Below the pieces are notes generated by a model, which worked only from the letters and a program-made list of their open reading frames with translations, made no database searches and was not told where the DNA came from. Positions 30,877-42,866 of a stretch of 64,000 nucleotides of DNA are shown here, piece after piece. Made by a program: the position numbers and the translations under genes. How positions within the stretch are numbered: position 1 is the first letter of the stretch; each line of letters starts with the position of its first letter. Location: positions 37,360,194-37,424,193 of the forward strand of contig CP136069.1 of assembly GCA_032622095.1 (NCBI GenBank), given 5' to 3'. The stretch is from Siphonodentalium dalli. Its lineage: Eukaryota; Mollusca; Scaphopoda; Gadilida; Siphonodentaliidae.

Positions 30877-31455
30877 TGTTAATTATAACGACATATGTCG
30901 GGTCCGACTTTATCGATATACCAAAGGGAACAAAATCAACGAGAGGTGGGCTGTCCCAACGGTAAACGTACATTTATATTGGAAGTTAAAAATCAAATTT
31001 AAGTGCTAATTAAGATTACTTAAATTTTAGAATATCAAAATCAAATACAAGATACTTATAATAAACAGCGCTTCGGATAAGCGTTCATTCTCTCGCAATT
31101 GAGAAGGATAGACAAAAAATGGCCCAAACCAGATATTGAAGATCGTATTTGTAAAGAATGTATGACAGTAGAAAATGAAGAACATTTTTATTTTGTAAGA
31201 AAAATGCTAAACACAGGACAAATCTGATATAGTCCCAAATACAGATACATCATCGCAACTCTTGCAAGGATTCTTTGTCCAGAAACATCTAGTGATACAA
31301 GACATACATGTATCGAACATGTATCGAACAATCAGTGAATATCAGGTCATCTGATAATTCCTAAATTCAAATAATAATATTAGGTATTTAAACCTGTTTG
31401 TTATTGTCAGTATTTATACCACATTTGTTACTGTCAGTACATTTTTATTTTGTTA
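30877..31455 (+). mobile_element. decayed LINE fragment within otherwise unrecognised sequence
   Basis: At 31084-31200 one frame reads about FILSQLRRIDKKWPKPDIED then RICKECMTVENEEHFYF. The ICxxCxxxExEEHFxF pattern is the cysteine-histidine tail of many non-LTR (LINE) ORFs. There is a stop upstream at 31078-31080 and the expected cysteine near 31196 is missing. The flanks hold nothing that I recognise. Confidence 0.5.
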
Positions 31456-31633
31456 CATGTAATGCCCATAATAAAACGACTCCTTAACCACAGCAGAATT
31501 ATGGGTAACTTTTCAGGATTTAGTCTCACTGAGAGCTTTCCGATGAATGGCAACAAGCCATATTTCCGACTAAATCCTGAAAATTACCCTAATTCTGTTG
31601 TGGTTAAGGAGTCGATTATTTAGGGCATTACTG
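31456..31633. mobile_element. mariner-like MITE, internal deletion
   Basis: TA-flanked, CATGTAATGCCC to GGGCATTACTG. The left half of the central hairpin is deleted. Confidence 0.85.
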
Positions 31634-31795
31634 TACATGTACATATCATGACAAACATCACTGGATAGTGGTCAGTCATAAAGTATTCATCCGCTTGACT
31701 ACCAGGATATGACACGTAATCAGTCTAGGCCAGAGGTCCATTATTCCATGTTGGACAATCATGAGAAATCTATGGCACTAAATTTGATGAATCCC

Positions 31796-32268
31796 AGCAC
31801 GCCTGAGTTTAGTGTGCCTGTCATTTGCAGAATGAGGTCCCCAGAGGGTGAATTTAGTGACGCTAGCCCGCTTTGCGTGATACCATCACTAAATTCACCA
31901 AATTCACCCTCTGGGGACCTCATTCTGTATGGCCTCATATGCTATGGGAGACATAGACTCAAATTGAAGTTCCGAAATGGTGAACATTGTGATGTACACC
32001 CATTGGGAACCTCGATTATGCAATGTGTCGTCTGCCAATTTGGGGATATAGAGAAACTAAACTAAAAAAAAAAAAATGGAATCTATGTGAGGAAGTTTCT
32101 ATAGAAATTTTTTAATGAAGAAAATTTCCAGGGAAGATGAGGCCTAAGCAGAATGAGGTCCCCAGAGAGTGAATTTAGTGATGCTAGCCCGCTATGTGGG
32201 GTAGCGTTACTAAATTCACCCTCTGGGGACCTCATTCTGCAAATGACAGGCACAATAAACTCAGGCTC
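31796..32268. mobile_element. hAT-like MITE, long copy
   Basis: GCCTGAGTTTAGTGTGCCTG to its complement ending ACTCAGGC. Both palindromes and the full middle are present; one arm carries a small duplication (ATTCACCAAATTCACC). Confidence 0.8.
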
Positions 32269-32387
32269 AGTGAGTCCCAGTATCTATTGCACTTTGATGA
32301 ATCCCAGCATGATCGACAGTATAATAGCACTACTGTGTTATACCTGTGACTGTCTGGTTTATGTGGATATATCCGGAGTAAGTATGG

Positions 32388-32822
32388 ATTCAGTGTGTCT
32401 GACATTTACACAATGAGGTACTCAGAGGGTGAATTTAGTGACGCTATCCCACACGGCAGGCTATCATCGCCAAATACACCCTCTGGGAACCTCATTCAGC
32501 TGAGGCCTCAACTGCTATGGGAGACCTAGGATCAGATTGAAGTTCCCCAGTTGAAGTTGGTGATGTTCACCCATTAGTCACCTCGATTATGCATTTTATC
32601 TTCTGCAAATAAGGGATTACATAAACTGAACAGAAGTAAAAAAACTGAAAACAATGTTAATTTCAGTCTATAGATACTTCCCAGAAGATGAGGCCTAAGC
32701 AGAAGAAGGTCCACAGAGGGCCAATTTAGTGATGCTAGACCGCTGTGCAGGGTATTGTCACTAAATTCACCCTCTGGGGACCTCATTCTACAAATGACAG
32801 ATGCATTATTTCAAGCCTTGGA
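32388..32822. mobile_element. hAT-like MITE copy
   Basis: TCAGTGTGTCTGACATTTAC to ACAGATGCATTATTTCAAGC plus CTT. Both palindromes are present but diverged. Confidence 0.75.
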
Positions 32823-32949
32823 GGTCCATTAGTCCATGTTGGACAATGATGAGAAATATATGGTAGTGTGATGAGTCCCAGCATGAAATATAGCACTTGG
32901 TGTCTGTCTGGATTATTATGTGGGTGCATCCCAAGTCTACCAGCACTAT

Positions 32950-33054
32950 ACAATAATGGCCTAAATAATCGACTCCTTAACCACAGCAGAATTATGAGTA
33001 ATTTTTCAGGTTTTAGTTGGAAATATGGCTTGTTGCCATTCATCGGAAAGCCCT
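32950..33054. mobile_element. mariner-like MITE, left half only
   Basis: CAATAATGGCCTAAATAATC through GCCATTCATCGGAAAGCCC, then unrelated sequence. Confidence 0.75.
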
Positions 33055-33175
33055 GACATCATTATTCTATGATCCAATAAGTATTATGCAATTCAATGAC
33101 CCATTCATAAAAAAAGATTATAATGAGTAAGGACACCATTATAATTAGAAAATACATGATGTAGGGATACGTATA

Positions 33176-33389
33176 CTGGTAATGCTCTAAATAATCGACT
33201 CCTTAACCACAGCAGAATTATGGGTAATTTTTCAGGATTTAGTCGGAAATATGGCTTGTTGCCATTCATCGGAAAGCTCTCACTGAGAGCTTTCCGATGA
33301 ATGGCAACAAGCCATATTGCTGACTAAATCCTGAAAAATTACCCATAATTCTTCTGTGGTTAAGGAGTTGATTATTTAGGGCATTACTA
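33176..33389. mobile_element. mariner-like MITE, full copy
   Basis: Both arms and central hairpin; end bases drifted (CTGGTAATGC, GCATTACTA). Confidence 0.85.
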
Positions 33390-34663
33390 TACTTTACTCT
33401 ATGTTGAATATTATCCCTTCCTATACTGAATGGATTCTCCCTGCAAGTTAAAAAGTGTACATCGGAATGGTCTATTATTCACTTGGAGGGATGTTTAATA
33501 ATGTGATACAAGCACTGAAACAAGTGGAAGACAGAAAAATAAAAGTGCAGAAGGAGCCCTATTTATTGAGGGAAATATTTAGTCAACAAACAACATTATT
33601 ATAATTAATTATCTGAACATTTCCTAAGGGAACTACTCGTTAATGGTTCTTTCATATAGAAAGTGTTAAATCTAGTGTTCACAGTTTCAAAATTTTGAAG
33701 ATAGAGGTATAAGTATTTATTAGTGAAAACAGAATTGAAAATTAAAGTCAATAATTAATTATCAAAATAAAATAAAAATAAACTCATGAAATAACCTCTC
33801 AGAATTTGTTATGATATCAATGATTGCTTTGGGCTTAATTCATTGCCCTCTGCATATTGAGCCTGTTTATATGAATCAAAATACACACCTAATTAGCTTA
33901 CAAGAGTATAAACAGGACCTTCTTTTTCTAGTTAAAGCAAGAAATTTCTATTCTTTGGTTGACATATTTACACCATATGAGTATCAAATCTTGGAAGCTA
34001 ATGTATTTTTGGACATATTAATGTTTGACAAATTAATTATTTGAATATTTCTCTGTGTGCCATCTGTTATAAGATCAGATCACACCTAAATATGAAGAAT
34101 GGAGAATACTGTCAAAGGGTTAAAATTAACACATATGACAACAAAATAATAGATGTGTTGGTTATAAATTGCTCTGTTTGTTGAACACTTCAATATCTAC
34201 GGCAAAGGATGTCATTGTGATTTTGTGAGCGCTTTATCCACACAGGTCAAAGTTTAGCATGGCCATTAAGTCCGTCCCATCATAAGATATCATATCATCA
34301 ATGGCGGTGACCTCTGAATTAGGTTTGATCCAAATAAGGAAAATAGGCAAACCAATCAGGCGTATAAGACAGATGAAATTTTCATTGCACGATTCATCAG
34401 CAGGACAATTTATTGTGATTTCGGCCGCGTGTTAATCAATGTATATGCCGCCACTGATGTTATTAACAGTTTGACGAATATTTCTCGTAGCCGATGGCCG
34501 ATCAATCAGTTTCGACAATCGACAATATCAATCAGTTTCGACAATTCATGATTGGGTAGCTCTATTGAGAGTGAGATTATTTTGTCAGAATTAACAAACA
34601 AAAGAACAGGGGGCGTTCTTTTGCCAATGCTGTAGACAATTAAGATCATGCTGGGTAGCTATA
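33390..34663. other. no gene supported
   Basis: AT-rich. One copy of dispersed repeat C lies at about 33600-33670 (ATTATCTGAACATTTCCTAA). A 77-codon plus ORF at 33811 has no recognisable motif. Nothing else was identified. Confidence 0.45.
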
Positions 34664-34772
34664 GTAATGTCCTAAATAATCGACCTCTAAACCACAGCAG
34701 AATTATGGGAAATTTTTCAGGATTTGGTTGGAAATATGGCAAGGTTGCCATTCATCGGAAAGCTCTAACATT
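34664..34772. mobile_element. mariner-like MITE, left half only
   Basis: AGTAATGTCCTAAATAATCG through CATTCATCGGAAAGCTCT, with small changes; the right arm is absent. Confidence 0.7.
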
Positions 34773-34898
34773 AAGCATCAACACAGCGAGTCCCCCTTGG
34801 TGGACGGTGGGGGATGTTCACCTGGCAGGCTGGCCACTCTGTCCCCCCTTTTTAGTTCTGCCAACCCAGATTTGAACTCATATACCACATGTAGCTAC

Positions 34899-35117
34899 CC
34901 TCTGGGGAACTCATTCTGCTCAGGCCTCGACTGCTATGGGAGACCTAGGATCAGATTGAATTTCCCCAGTTGAAGTTTGTGATGTTCACTCATTAGTCAC
35001 CCCGATTATGAATTTCATCTTCTGCAAATTAGGGGATGTATCCCTTTGGGATAGCATCACTAAATTCCACCTCTGGGGACCTCATTCTACAAATGTCAGA
35101 CACACTATATCAGGCTT
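34899..35117. mobile_element. hAT-like MITE fragment
   Basis: Starts inside the first palindrome (CCCTCTGGGGAACTCATTCT), keeps the middle and ends AAATGTCAGACACACTATAT plus CAGGCTTGG. Confidence 0.65.
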
Positions 35118-35144
35118 GGTGTCAGTTTAAGATCACAAACATTT

Positions 35145-35379
35145 CGCCTTCTCACTGTGTATACACCAGGGTGTGATAACTTATGTTCCAAGGAAAAACG
35201 GCTTATAGCTGTCCCCACGGGTAACTATAAGAAAATTGAACGTCCTATGTTCCCTCATGCCGAGCCAAATGTTTGGAATTCCATGTCCTCTTGACAGACA
35301 TCGTTCGCTTTCACTTGACATTTTCAAACAATGACTGAAAACGCACCTCTTCAAGATTTACCTGTACACACAGCTAGCC
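35145..35379 (+). mobile_element. CR1/L2-like LINE fragment, frameshifted
   Basis: One frame reads RLLTVYTPGC, then GNYKKIERPMFPHAEPNVWN and SM before a stop. A +1 shift continues RSLSLDIFKQ, a stop, LKTHLFKIYLYTQLA. WNSM...SLDIFK..LKTHLF matches the same C-terminal pattern as the fragment at 18538. Two stops and a shift mark it as dead. Confidence 0.7.
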
Positions 35380-35552
35380 GTACATGTACATAATGACATT
35401 GCATCAGTCTCTGTACTCATATATTTACTTGTCGTGTGGAATTGCTATAATATTCTAATGTTTGAATATAACCTGCATTAATAGAGTCCCATGCAAGCAC
35501 AAGGGATGAAGCTATATAAGGATCTACAATGAGTCCTCAGCAACTAATTTTA

Positions 35553-35767
35553 CAGTAATGCCCTAAGTAATCGACTCCATTACCACAGCAGAATTATGGG
35601 TAACTTTTCAGGATTTAGTCGGAAATATGACTTGTTGCCATTCATCGGAAAGCTCTCCCCGAGAGCTTTCCGATGAATGGCAACAAGTCATATTTCCGAC
35701 TAAATCCTGAAAAGTTACCCATAATTCTGCTGTGGTTATGGAGTCGATTACTTATAGGGCATTACTG
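35553..35767. mobile_element. mariner-like MITE, full copy
   Basis: TA-flanked; hairpin loop CTCCCCGAGAG and symmetric GCCATTCATCGG arms. Confidence 0.88.
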
Positions 35768-35770
35768 TAG

Positions 35771-35890
35771 TCCTCAGTTTATAGCGGAATTTACAAAATG
35801 AGTCAGTAAATTAGGTCTGGACCGAGCATTTGGCAAGGTCCAGACCTAATATATTTGACAAGTTTTGTAAATCCCGCTATAAACTGGGGA
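35771..35890. mobile_element. 120-bp palindromic MITE
   Basis: TCCTCAGTTTATAGCGGAAT with complement at right (ends 35890), inner arms TTAGGTCTGGACC and complement. It lies directly beside the previous MITE. Confidence 0.75.
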
Positions 35891-36328
35891 CGAGTTGTAG
35901 ATTCTATTTATTACATGATCCAAAACATCGACAAAACATACTTAAATCAACAAATGGGACATGAAACTAACATGAGCCTCTATAAGGCATTTACATTTCA
36001 TGTAACATTAATGTGATGTTTGCCCAAGTAAAGAAATAGTCCCAGATGAATAAAGACTCTTTGGCGTATTTAATGGCGTATATTTCATGACATAACTTTT
36101 CAAGCTCTTCATTCATTATAGTTTGTTTAAAAAATATTGGAAGCAATAGTAGTTTGAGACGTAGCATATGGAATGTAAACAGATGACAAACTGGAAGTCA
36201 AAGGTCACATGGGACTATTTTCTGTTATTAAACGAACCTTTAATATCACAATTTATAGATTGGGTTTATTGAATGGAATAAGGGTAGGATCGTGTAATAA
36301 ATTATTATATTATTATATTATTATATTA
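35891..36328. other. nothing recognised
   Basis: AT-rich with a short TTATA run before the next element. Confidence 0.45.
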
Positions 36329-36904
36329 CAGTAATGCCCTAAATAATCGATTCCTTAACCCTTTACCCAACAAACCGGCCAAAACCGGCCAAATCAAGCT
36401 TCCACAGCCTAAAATATCTTCGGTCTGTCTCAATAGAACCATACAAATATGGATATCATTGCAACCGGCTCCTTGACCACATTGTGATAGTTACAGTTAT
36501 GCCCTGTGCCAATGCATTCTCTTATATATGCGAGTCGACCATAGGTCGCCTCGCATATATAAGAGAATGCATTGGCCTAAAAAAAATCTTTTTTTAACAC
36601 TTTTTACCATTTTTTCTTACATTCTTTAACAATTTTATAATTTTTAATGTGTTAAGCCAATGCATTCTCTTATATATGCGAGGCGACCTATGGTCGACTC
36701 GCATATATAAGAGAATGCATTGGCACAGGGCCCTTCTGTTGGGTAAAGGGTTAACAACAGCAGAATTATGGGTAACTTATCAGGATTTAGATGGAAATAT
36801 GGTTAGTTGCCATGTGAGTGAGTGAGCCATATTTCTGACTAAATCCTGAAACGTTACCCATAATTCTGCTGTGGTTAAGGAGTCGATTATTTAGGGCATT
36901 ACTG
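36329..36904. mobile_element. mariner-like MITE interrupted by a TTAA element
   Basis: CAGTAATGCCCTAAATAATC and TTCC are followed by the inserted element at 36355-36754, then CAACAGCAGAATTATGGG and the rest of the MITE to GGGCATTACTG. The left flank is TA, the right TT. Confidence 0.9.
36355..36754. mobile_element. TTAA type-A element inserted in a MITE
   Basis: TTAACCCTTTACCCAACA to TGTTGGGTAAAGGGTTAA. Hairpins are at about 36508-36577 and 36655-36724. The insertion point is the TTAA within the MITE's own CTCCTTAACCACAGC. Confidence 0.93.
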
Positions 36905-37447
36905 TTCTTTAGCTCTGACTGAAGAAGTGGCCTTTTATGAAATGGTAGGTTACCTTTGTGCATTAAATTTGCACATTATTTCAACATAAAATTACTGTTA
37001 TATTTATGATGGCAGCATTCAAGCTGTTCCGAGTTTATACTACTTCTAAAATGCTACATCACACTGGATGAAACCAGGAAATATGTAACATGCCAGATCA
37101 AAGAGAAATCGCGATATGTCCCATGGAGCCTCTGCACAATGCGGAACCGACCTTTGTATCCCTTGAGGGAGTATACACTTCTGATCAAAGAGAGGGCCCA
37201 GCTAGAGATATTCAGAAAACAGACAGAATCATAAACAAATGGATGCAAAGACTGGCCATCTAAGCAGATCTAACAGACTAATGGTATTATATAGGCTTGT
37301 GCTGCCATTATATGATGGTCATATTATGCATGAAATACATGTAAGAATAAAACATAGGGGATATTATCACCCATAGAAATAATGACATTAACAACTAAGT
37401 AAATATTATTAAATTCCCAGTCAAGGCTAGTAGTATTAACAATATTA
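36905..37447. other. no gene supported; 57-codon plus ORF
   Basis: A plus ORF at 37090-37263 starts MPDQREIAICPMEPLHN; I do not recognise it. It lacks repeat neighbours, so it could be an exon of an unknown gene or chance. Confidence 0.25.
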
Positions 37448-37577
37448 TAATAATGTGATACATGTACATTAGAGCTCTTTCCATCAATGTATCACATTAT
37501 TATATTCAATAAATTTGAAAAATGATCAAGGAAATATGGGTTGATACAAAAATCGGACTTGGCACTGAAACAGTTAA
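37448..37577. mobile_element. isolated right end of the 2.3-kb TTAA family
   Basis: AGAGCTCTTTCCATCAATGT through TTGGCACTGAAACAGTTAA matches the right end at 22643-22751. No left partner is nearby. Confidence 0.7.
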
Positions 37578-37973
37578 AGGTACTCAATCTCATTCGATGG
37601 TCCCCATATAATCAGATTCCAACAGCAACATTTTTAGAAATGCTGCTTCAGTTATCAGAATTGATTAATTCCCCAAAAATAATGCTAACACTGTCAACAA
37701 TAGTATGAAATTGCCCAAAATGTTTCATTTATCAACATGTTGTTCAATGAAATTTGGCCTTATTATCAACACAAAGCCTCTATATTTTAGAATTATCCAT
37801 TCATTTCATTCGCAATTTGGTCCGAGACAGTCATCTCGTCAACTTTTTAGTGGGTCTTGATGGTGAAAAATAATAGATTTAAAAAATTGATTTCTAATAA
37901 CTCTGATCTCTGATAGGTGGGTTCCATGATTCGATTCAAATATTTTTTACCCCCGAATCCAAATAAATAGTAA
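37578..37973. other. nothing recognised
   Basis: Unique AT-rich sequence up to the start of the tandem duplication. Confidence 0.4.
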
Positions 37974-38951
37974 TTGAGGAGAGTTTAATAAGATTATGTA
38001 TCTTTAAATCTTATCTCTACATCATTCTGCAAGGCCAATAACAGTTTTTCTTGTATAATTTTCTTGGGTACAACTGACAATTAAAGTGAAGTGAAAAACA
38101 AACATGAGCTTTGTTGAGGCCTAAATACCTTCATAAAATTGTACACAAGGAAACAAGTCCTAAATAGTGGGTAATCAAGGAGAACTAATGGCAGTTCATG
38201 CATTAGACACTGACAATCTCATATCATTAAAGAAGACATTTTATGCACTGCACTGACTTGACATGGGGAGTCTGCCAGAAATGAGGCTTCTGTATCCTTT
38301 GTGTGATTTGACTAACACACAGACTTATAGGCCTTTCATGGTCACACTCTGTTGGCATATAATGTCATTGCATGGTTTACAGTAATGCCCTAATTAATCG
38401 ACTGCTTAACCACAGCAGAATTATGGGTAACTTTACAGGATTTAGTCGGAAATATGGCTTGTTGCCATTCATCGGAAAGCTCTCCCCGAGAGACTGGTTC
38501 TGATTTATGATTATGTAGACAAGGTCAGGATATTAGCCACTGAATGATCGATGATCATGAATATTTCATGAAATTGGCAATGTTATAACATATTGTCATG
38601 AATGTACAGTAATGCCCTAAATAATCGACTCCTTTAGCCACAGCAGAATTATGAGAGCTTTGCGATGAATGGCAACAAGCCATATTTCAGACTAAATCCT
38701 GAAAATTTACCCATAATTCTGCTTTTTGTGGTTAAGCAGTGGATTAATTAGGGCATTACTGTAGCTGCCTGTATATCCATTTAGCGTTATCTGGATTAAG
38801 TTTGTATTGAGACCTCACACAGGGAGACTATATGATATACGTCAATGCTTTGTCATAATCCTATTGTTTTTATGCACTTTCTCACTCGTTTCCACCTGAG
38901 TAGGCATTTACTTGATTATATACAACCTGTTGTCATATCAGGGACTTACAT

Positions 38952-39280
38952 TACATTCTGCAGGTCACCATACATTATGCATTCTGCAGGTCACCACCGT
39001 ACATTCTGCAGGTCACCACCGTACATTCTGCAGGTCACCATACATTCTGCAGGTCACCATACATTATGCATTCTGCAGGTCACCACCGTACATTCTGCAG
39101 GTCACCACCATACATTCTGCAGGTCACCATACATTCTGCAGGTCACCATACATTCTGCAGGTCACCATACATTCTGCAGGTCACCATACATTATGCATTC
39201 TGCAGGTCACCACCGTACATTCTGCAGGTCACCACCGTACATTCTGCATTCTGCAGGTCACCACCGTACATTCTGCAGGT
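38952..39280 (+). repeat. 19/22-bp minisatellite, unit 1
   Basis: Basic unit ACATTCTGCAGGTCACCAT (19 bp), with variants ending CACCACCGT (22 bp) and an inserted ACATTATGC. Open in three frames, giving HSAGHH / FCRSPY / ILQVTI peptides that are artefacts. Confidence 0.92.
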
Positions 39281-39374
39281 CAGTAACTGGCAAGGCCAAT
39301 CATCATGTCATTAGCTCTGCCCCCTATTCACACTGACAACTGATTTGCAGCCTCTCAGTGCAAACAGAGGCCAA

Positions 39375-39698
39375 TTAACCCTTTGACGGGTGATATCCAT
39401 GGGTGAATATATATATTTTGCAATTAAACTGAGTAATATTGTAAGAAATAAATCATACAAACAACATTATTAAAAGCCCGATTCAATGTTTAATAATTAA
39501 AATAATATCCATCCATATTATATCCGTGAAAAGTTTCCCTTAATGTTAAAGTTATGTACAGATGTAGTGACATAATATTATTATACCCTAAAATGACATG
39601 AATGTCATTCTACCAACCAACCGTACGGCGACATAAATGATGCTCTACCCACCAACCATACGGCTACATATATGTCGTTCTACCCACCAACGGGTTAA
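39375..39698. mobile_element. TTAA element with CCCTTTGACGGG ends
   Basis: TTAACCCTTTGACGGGT at left and ACCCACCAACGGGTTAA at right. The ends pair imperfectly (TTTGACGGGT against GTTGGTGGGT). No hairpin module. The copy in unit 2 is at 41678-42001. Confidence 0.6.
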
Positions 39699-39701
39699 AG
39701 T

Positions 39702-39930
39702 GATGTGAAACACTCTAGTAGGATGATCGAATAGAATTTGAGAAAACTCTTGCTCAAAGTTATTTTTACGAATATTAATTCAAATTGACAACACACACCA
39801 CCATTCGTACATATTAACTCAATGCAATGACTCTCGATGGCGAAACCATTTGTGTTAGTTTATCGTTGAAAGTTTCATCCCAAATCGAGATGTAAATATT
39901 TACATTTGAGCATACATGTAGTTCAGAGAG
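39702..39930 (+). repeat. dispersed repeat D in unit 1
   Basis: AAGTGATGTGAAACACTCTA, TCTTGCTCAAAGTTAT, AACACACACCACCATTCGTA and ATGACTCTCGATGGCGAAAC. It is cut at the duplication junction. Confidence 0.65.
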
Positions 39931-40908
39931 TTGAGGAGAGTTTAATAAGATTATGTATCTTTAAATCTTATCTCTACATCATTCTGCAAGGCCAATAACA
40001 GTTTTTCTTGTATAATTTTCTTGGGTACAACTGACAATTAAAGTGAAGTGAAAAACAAACATGAGCTTTGTTGAGGCCTAAATACCTTCATAAAATTGTA
40101 CACAAGGAAACAAGTCCTAAATAGTGGGTAATCAAGGAGAACTAATGGCAGTTCATGCATTAGACACTGACAATCTCATATCATTAAAGAAGACATTTTA
40201 TGCACTGCACTGACTTGACATGGGGAGTCTGCCAGAAATGAGGCTTCTGTATCCTTTGTGTGATTTGACTAACACACAGACTTATAGGCCTTTCATGGTC
40301 ACACTCTGTTGGCATATAATGTCATTGCATGGTTTACAGTAATGCCCTAATTAATCGACTGCTTAACCACAGCAGAATTATGGGTAACTTTACAGGATTT
40401 AGTCGGAAATATGGCTTGTTGCCATTCATCGGAAAGCTCTCCCCGAGAGACTGGTTCTGATTTATGATTATGTAGACAAGGTCAGGATATTAGCCACTGA
40501 ATGATCGATGATCATGAATATTTCATGAAATTGGCAATGTTATAACATATTGTCATGAATGTACAGTAATGCCCTAAATAATCGACTCCTTTAGCCACAG
40601 CAGAATTATGAGAGCTTTGCGATGAATGGCAACAAGCCATATTTCAGACTAAATCCTGAAAATTTACCCATAATTCTGCTTTTTGTGGTTAAGCAGTGGA
40701 TTAATTAGGGCATTACTGTAGCTGCCTGTATATCCATTTAGCGTTATCTGGATTAAGTTTGTATTGAGACCTCACACAGGGAGACTATATGATATACGTC
40801 AATGCTTTGTCATAATCCTATTGTTTTTATGCACTTTCTCACTCGTTTCCACCTGAGTAGGCATTTACTTGATTATATACAACCTGTTGTCATATCAGGG
40901 ACTTACAT

Positions 40909-41584
40909 TACATTCTGCAGGTCACCATACATTATGCATTCTGCAGGTCACCACCGTACATTCTGCAGGTCACCACCGTACATTCTGCAGGTCACCATAC
41001 ATTCTGCAGGTCACCATACATTATGCATTCTGCAGGTCACCACCGTACATTCTGCAGGTCACCACCATACATTCTGCAGGTCACCATACATTCTGCAGGT
41101 CACCATACATTCTGCAGGTCACCATACATTCTGCAGGTCACCATACATTATGCATTCTGCAGGTCACCACCGTACATTCTGCAGGTCACCACCGTACATT
41201 CTGCAGGTCACCATACATTCTGCAGGTCACCATACATTCTGCAGGTCACCATACATTATGCATTCTGCAGGTCACCACCGTACATTCTGCAGGTCACCAT
41301 ACATTCTGCAGGTCACCATACATTCTGCAGGTCACCATACATTCTGCAGGTCACCATACATTCTGCAGGTCACCATACATTATGCATTCTGCAGGTCACC
41401 ACCGTACATTCTGCAGGTCACCACCGTACATTCTGCAGGTCACCATACATTCTGCAGGTCACCATACATTCTGCAGGTCACCATACATTCTGCAGGTCAC
41501 CATACATTCTGCAGGTCACCATACATTCTGCAGGTCACCATACATTATGCATTCTGCAGGTCACCACCGTACATTCTGCAGGTC
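40909..41584 (+). repeat. 19/22-bp minisatellite, unit 2, expanded
   Basis: Same units as at 38952, about twice as long; extra blocks repeat the order of 19- and 22-bp variants already present in unit 1. Gives a 271-codon ORF by chance. Confidence 0.92.
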
Positions 41585-41677
41585 AGTAACTGGCAAGGCC
41601 AATCATCATGTCATTAGCTCTGCCCCCTATTCACACTGACAACTGATTTGCAGCCTCTCAGTGCAAACAGAGGCCAA

Positions 41678-42001
41678 TTAACCCTTTGACGGGTGATATC
41701 CATGGGTGAATATATATATTTTGCAATTAAACTGAGTAATATTGTAAGAAATAAATCATACAAACAACATTATTAAAAGCCCGATTCAATGTTTAATAAT
41801 TAAAATAATATCCATCCATATTATATCCGTGAAAAGTTTCCCTTAATGTTAAAGTTATGTACAGATGTAGTGACATAATATTATTATACCCTAAAATGAC
41901 ATGAATGTCATTCTACCAACCAACCGTACGGCGACATAAATGATGCTCTACCCACCAACCATACGGCTACATATATGTCGTTCTACCCACCAACGGGTTA
42001 A
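41678..42001. mobile_element. TTAA element, second copy by duplication
   Basis: Identical by eye to 39375-39698; it was copied with the segment, not inserted again. Confidence 0.6.
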
Positions 42002-42390
42002 AGTGATGTGAAACACTCTAGTAGGATGATCGAATAGAATTTGAGAAAACTCTTGCTCAAAGTTATTTTTACGAATATTAATTCAAATTGACAACACACA
42101 CCACCATTCGTACATATTAACTCAATGCAATGACTCTCGATGGCGAAACCATTTGTGTTAGTTTATCGTTGAAAGTTTCATCCCAAATCGAGATGTAAAT
42201 ATTTACATTTGAGCATACATGTAGTTCAGACGATGTTTTCTATGGAGTGCATGGTATGGTCGATTCTTTTCAATTCTTGGCGATGTTAGTGGAATGCTAC
42301 ATTCCCCAGGATGGCATAACGCCTGAATACTAACTTATCAGTTTCACACACTCAAACAAGTCCATATTATGTCTTTAAATTACTTCGTTC
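42002..42390 (+). repeat. dispersed repeat D, longer copy
   Basis: Continues past the duplication junction with TTCAGACGATG, TTGGCGATGTTAGTGGAATG and CTGAATACTAACTTATCAGT, which is also at 63795-63905. Confidence 0.65.
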
Positions 42391-42706
42391 AAGCATGAAA
42401 AGAGTGTGGCAAGCTCACTTGTTCAAATGTTTTTTTTACTGGAATCTGGAATGTATGACTCAACAGGGCGCTCTTATCTCCTAAATGAAGGTCTGGATCA
42501 CATGAGAGTAAAACACCCTGAGATGGGGTACAATTAAATCAGGTAGAATAAATATTATTATATCAGGTGGAACTATATATATTCTCTAACAGATGTTATT
42601 GTTTATTGATCAGCTGTTATGAGCTGAGTGCAGAAGCAAGAAGATAAGAAGAAACACCATGATTCACATTCAAGAGCAGATCCACCCCACTAATCAATGC
42701 ATTGTA
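42391..42706. other. nothing recognised
   Basis: No repeat or gene seen. Confidence 0.4.
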
Positions 42707-42866
42707 CAGTAATGCCCTAAATAATCGACTCCTTAACCACAGCAGAATTATGGCTCTCAGTCAGAGCTTTCCAATGAGTGGCAACAAGCCATATTTCCGA
42801 CTAAATCCTGAAAAATTACCCATAATTCTGCTGTGGTTAAGGAGTCGATTATTTTGGGCATTACTG
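42707..42866. mobile_element. mariner-like MITE, internal deletion
   Basis: TA-flanked; the left arm is joined early to the hairpin (ATTATGGCTCTCAGTC). Confidence 0.85.

Larger units (their letters stand above)
37974..39930 (+). repeat. segmental tandem duplication, unit 1 (about 1.96 kb)
   Basis: Starts TTGAGGAGAGTTTAATAAG and ends GCATACATGTAGTTCAGAG. It holds two mariner-like MITE copies (38380-38497 left part; 38607-38761), a CTGCAG array, a TTAA element and part of repeat D. It is followed directly by unit 2, with no difference that I could see by eye outside the array. Confidence 0.9.
39931..42230 (+). repeat. segmental tandem duplication, unit 2 (about 2.30 kb)
   Basis: Repeats unit 1 with a constant offset of 1957 bp to the array and 2303 bp after it. 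MITE parts lie at 40337-40454 and 40564-40718. The extra length is all in the minisatellite. Confidence 0.9.

Noticed and set aside
37054-37263. 57-codon plus ORF and 64-codon minus ORF as exons
   Set aside because: No family resemblance and no flanking support; kept only as a note in the feature entry.
38845-41639. Long plus-strand ORFs rich in HSAGHH, FCRSPY and ILQVT repeats
   Set aside because: All three frames are open through the 19/22-bp array; no start context, no conserved domain, and length changes with array size.
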